NCBI GenBank assembly: GCA_964247055.1
Contig: OZ176053.1
Location: 5,022,001 to 5,086,000, forward strand
Direction of reading: 5' to 3'
Length of the DNA stretch: 64,000 nucleotides
Origin: Paragordius varius
Taxonomy: Eukaryota > Nematomorpha
The position numbers were made by a program, and so were the translations under genes. Below the pieces are notes generated by a model. It was not told the origin of the DNA, searched no databases, and was given only the letters and a program-made list of their open reading frames with translations. Shown piece after piece: positions 61,459-64,000 of this stretch (its first letter is position 1; each line of letters opens with the position of its first letter).

Positions 61459-64000
61459 TCATGTTATATCTATTAACATTTTGGTGGACAAAAATTCTAC
61501 CATAGGACTGGTTGGTTGGTTTTTCCTAGTCGTAAACGACTTTTTGGATATAGTTTTCACTATTTCTTTCCCTTTTCTTCTATCTTTTACCGCTATATTG
61601 AGATCGTTTAATGTCATTTTAGTCTCTTCTTTTATCGTATCCAACCACCTCATCGGTGGTCGGCCTCGTTTCCTTTGTCCTTCTACCTTCCCAAACATTG
61701 TATCTTTCTCTAGAGAATTCGATCGCATGACATGACCAAAATATGTTAACTTTCTTTTTAGAATTATCACCAGGATGTTTGTTTTAGGTTTTATTTCTTT
61801 AGTTAGAAATCCATTCTTAATTTTATCCTTCCAGGTGTATCCTAGCATCCTACGCCAGCAGTTCCTTTCGAAAGCCATGAGCCTTTCTTTGTCCCTTTAT
61901 CTGAGAGTCCAGCTCTCACATCCATATGTGGTGACCGGGAGAACGAAACAGTAGAGTAATCTTTTTTTGGTTTCAACTCCTACGCTTTTGTTTTTCCAAA
62001 TCTTTATTAATTTGGTCATCGCTTCTCTACCCAATCCTATTCTCTTTCTGATGTCAGGAGTTGAAGAGCCATCCTCTGAAAATATTGCCCCCAAAAACGA
62101 TAACTGTTTAACTATTTCTATTTCTACTCCTTCTATAATAATTTTAGGCTTTTCTCCAGTACATAATATTTTGGTTTTGTTAGAGTTAAGCCATAACTCA
62201 AACTTTCCTTTCGAATCTCTTCAATCAATTCCTTCAAATCATTTACACTTTCAGCTATAAGAGTGGTATCGTCTGCAAACCTTAAATTATTGAATGTTCT
62301 CCCTCCTATTCTTGCTCCAATATTTTTATCATCTAACTTCCTCATTATCATTTCTGAGCACATATTGAACAGATAAGGGGATAAGCAACACCCTTGCCTG
62401 ACTCCTTATAGGTATTTCGTCTGTGTCCCCCTCTGATGTTCTAATAATCGCTCTTTGTTTTACATAGAGAGAGCTAATCAATCTTATTAAGTGAGACGAT
62501 ACCCCTACTAACTTTAATGTTTCCCACAAGGAATCATAGTTAATCGAATCGAAGGCTTCTGTAATCAATAAAACACATGTATAATTCTTTCTGGAACTCT
62601 CTAGATGTTTCCATTATCCTTCTCATGTTTGAGATATGGTCTCTTGTGCTTTTTCCCTTCATAAATCCGGCTTGATTTTCTGGTATTTCTGACTGTATGA
62701 TACTGTGCATCCTGTTTTGTATTATTTGGAAGACCTTACTAGCGTGGCTAATAAGAGCTATGTTCCGGTAGTTCTCGCACTGGAGTACATCTCCTTTTTT
62801 GTATATTGGGAGATATACAGTTGATATCCAGTCGTTTGGCCACTCACATGTTTCTCACACCTTTTGACATAACTTGTGTAACGTTTCTACAGGAATAGCT
62901 TCTATGAACTCTATTGGGATATTGTCTAATCCCATCGCTTTGTTGTTAGGAATTTGTTTTAAGACTAATTCAACCTCCTCTCTTAGTATATCTGGATCAC
63001 GTTCTTCTTCTTTTAATTGCAACACTTTTGATTGAGGAGCCTGATAGAGTTTTTGGGTATATTCCTTCCATCTTTCTCGTACTTCTGTTTGTTTGCACAA
63101 TATGGTGCCATTCTCCTTTTTAATCTTTTGGGATGATATATAAGGTTTGTGAGTCATTTGCTTCAGTTTCTGGAACATTGGTTGCATTAATCCTTTTTTG
63201 TTATTTAATTCCACTTCCAGACATTGTTTATTAAGAAAATCTTCATAATCTTTCCTTGTTTGTCGTTGAAATTCTTTGTTATATAATTTAACCATTTTAT
63301 TATCACCTCTTGATTTAGCTTTTCTCCGCTTTTCTGCTATCTCTTAACTCTTTTCTGATATCCATTTATTATCTTTCCTCTTTACTCTCACTTTTTCTTT
63401 TGCCACTTCATTAATAACATTTTTTATCGTCCCAATAATTGTTCTGAGCTACATTCGTTGTCCAATCTTTCTAATCTATCTTTCGTTTCTGTTCTAAAAC
63501 TATTTGGAATATTCCGAGTGTCATATCTGTATATCTGTTTAACCTTATTTTTAATTATTTTAAGTTTGATTTTGGTTACTAAAAGTTCATGATCGCTAGA
63601 GCAATCGCTGCTTTAGCTTGTTTTGGTGTCGAGTATAGAGCTTTTCCATTTTTGTTGACATATTATGTAATCAATTTGGTTCTTATATTTACCACATGGA
63701 GAGGTCCATGTGTATAACCTCCTATTGTGTTGTGGAAACCATATGTTGGTTATCATCATCTCATTTTCTTAGCAAAAATTGATCAGTGCTTCCCCGGCCT
63801 CGTTTCGTTCTCCCAATCCATATGGGGCAACTATTTGATCTACTCTACCTCTACCAACTTTGCAGTTCCAATCCCCTCCTATGATAATCATATCTCCTTT
63901 CTTCGTTTCATTCAAAACTATTTGCAACTTTGCATAAAAATCCTCTATGTCTTCTTTGGGAGCGTTTGGCGTAGGAGCATAGATTACTATGTATGTAAAT
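61459..64000 (-). mobile_element. non-LTR retrotransposon (LINE) with AP endonuclease and reverse transcriptase
   Basis: Reads on the minus strand from the window edge. Endonuclease part (64000-63580): TYIVIYAPTPNAPKEDIEDF, GGDWNCKVGRG, GLGERNEAGEAL, YTWTSPCGKYKNQIDYII. Linker (63295-62855): KENGTILC and the RT start NNKAMGLDNIPIEFI. RT: EAFDSINYDSLW, a region of RQGCPLSP type, and the catalytic FADDTTLIAE near 62280. C-terminal part: VLPVTTYGCESWTL, KRKLTYFGHVMR, KRGRPPMRWLDTIKEE. Several frame changes and stops interrupt it, so it is inactive, but it is long and well preserved. The 5' end is outside the window. The exact clade is uncertain; the endonuclease and tail suggest an RTE- or CR1-like group. 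Confidence 0.88.

Noticed and set aside
61481-61735. Plus-strand frames over 61.4-62.3 kb
   Set aside because: Antisense of the LINE C-terminal and RT regions.

Overview
The window is a piece of an AT-rich metazoan nuclear genome. Roughly three quarters of the bases are A or T, genes have GT-AG introns, and about nine genes lie in 64 kb among old transposable elements. Splice joins were inferred by eye from reading frame and family alignment, not from transcripts. Six introns are only 23-27 nt long, although others exceed 5 kb. Introns this short are known from few animals (dicyemid mesozoans are the classic case; flatworm short introns are usually a little longer). A dicyemid-like or other reduced lophotrochozoan parasite is my best guess, not a conclusion.

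Layout. At 1-61 (-) there is a possible first coding exon of a gene that runs off the window. At 2264-6009 (+) is a complete lysosomal heparan N-sulfatase (SGSH) in eight exons. At 8937-13927 (-) is an Asn/Gly-rich disordered protein whose 5' end was not found. At 14798-15351 (-) is a complete four-exon single-domain galectin. At 17103-18361 (-) are the last two exons of an unrecognised protein with an acidic, Tyr-rich tail. At 19406-30465 (-) is a type I membrane protein with an N-terminal C-type-lectin domain, eight EB/EGF-like Cys modules and one transmembrane segment. At 32714-33600 (-) and 33603-35045 (+) are a Ubc13-partner UEV (Mms2 type) and a neuroguidin/Lcp5 ribosome-biogenesis protein, head to head with start codons two bases apart. 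At 46413-60761 (+) are three exons of a Shal/Kv4 potassium channel with two introns of about 5.8 kb; its 3' end was not found. At 61459-64000 (-) is a LINE that continues past the window edge.

Mobile DNA is abundant and mostly decayed. I see five copies of a ~570-bp TTAA-ended MITE (one split by a LINE 3' end), three hAT-type MITEs with 8-bp target duplications, three copies of a tRNA-derived SINE, a fold-back MITE, a Penelope-type GIY-YIG remnant between inverted repeats, a mariner remnant inside a Shal intron, and two diverged dispersed repeats.

The genes do not form one pathway. They are ordinary animal housekeeping genes (lysosomal sulfatase, UEV, neuroguidin), surface or secretory proteins (galectin, lectin-EB receptor) and one excitability gene. 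The most notable points are the ultra-short introns, a ~360-residue insertion in front of the Shal T1 domain, a Ser in place of the sulfatase-signature Pro, a galectin that has lost most sugar-binding residues, and an in-frame nonsense codon in one symmetric EB exon.
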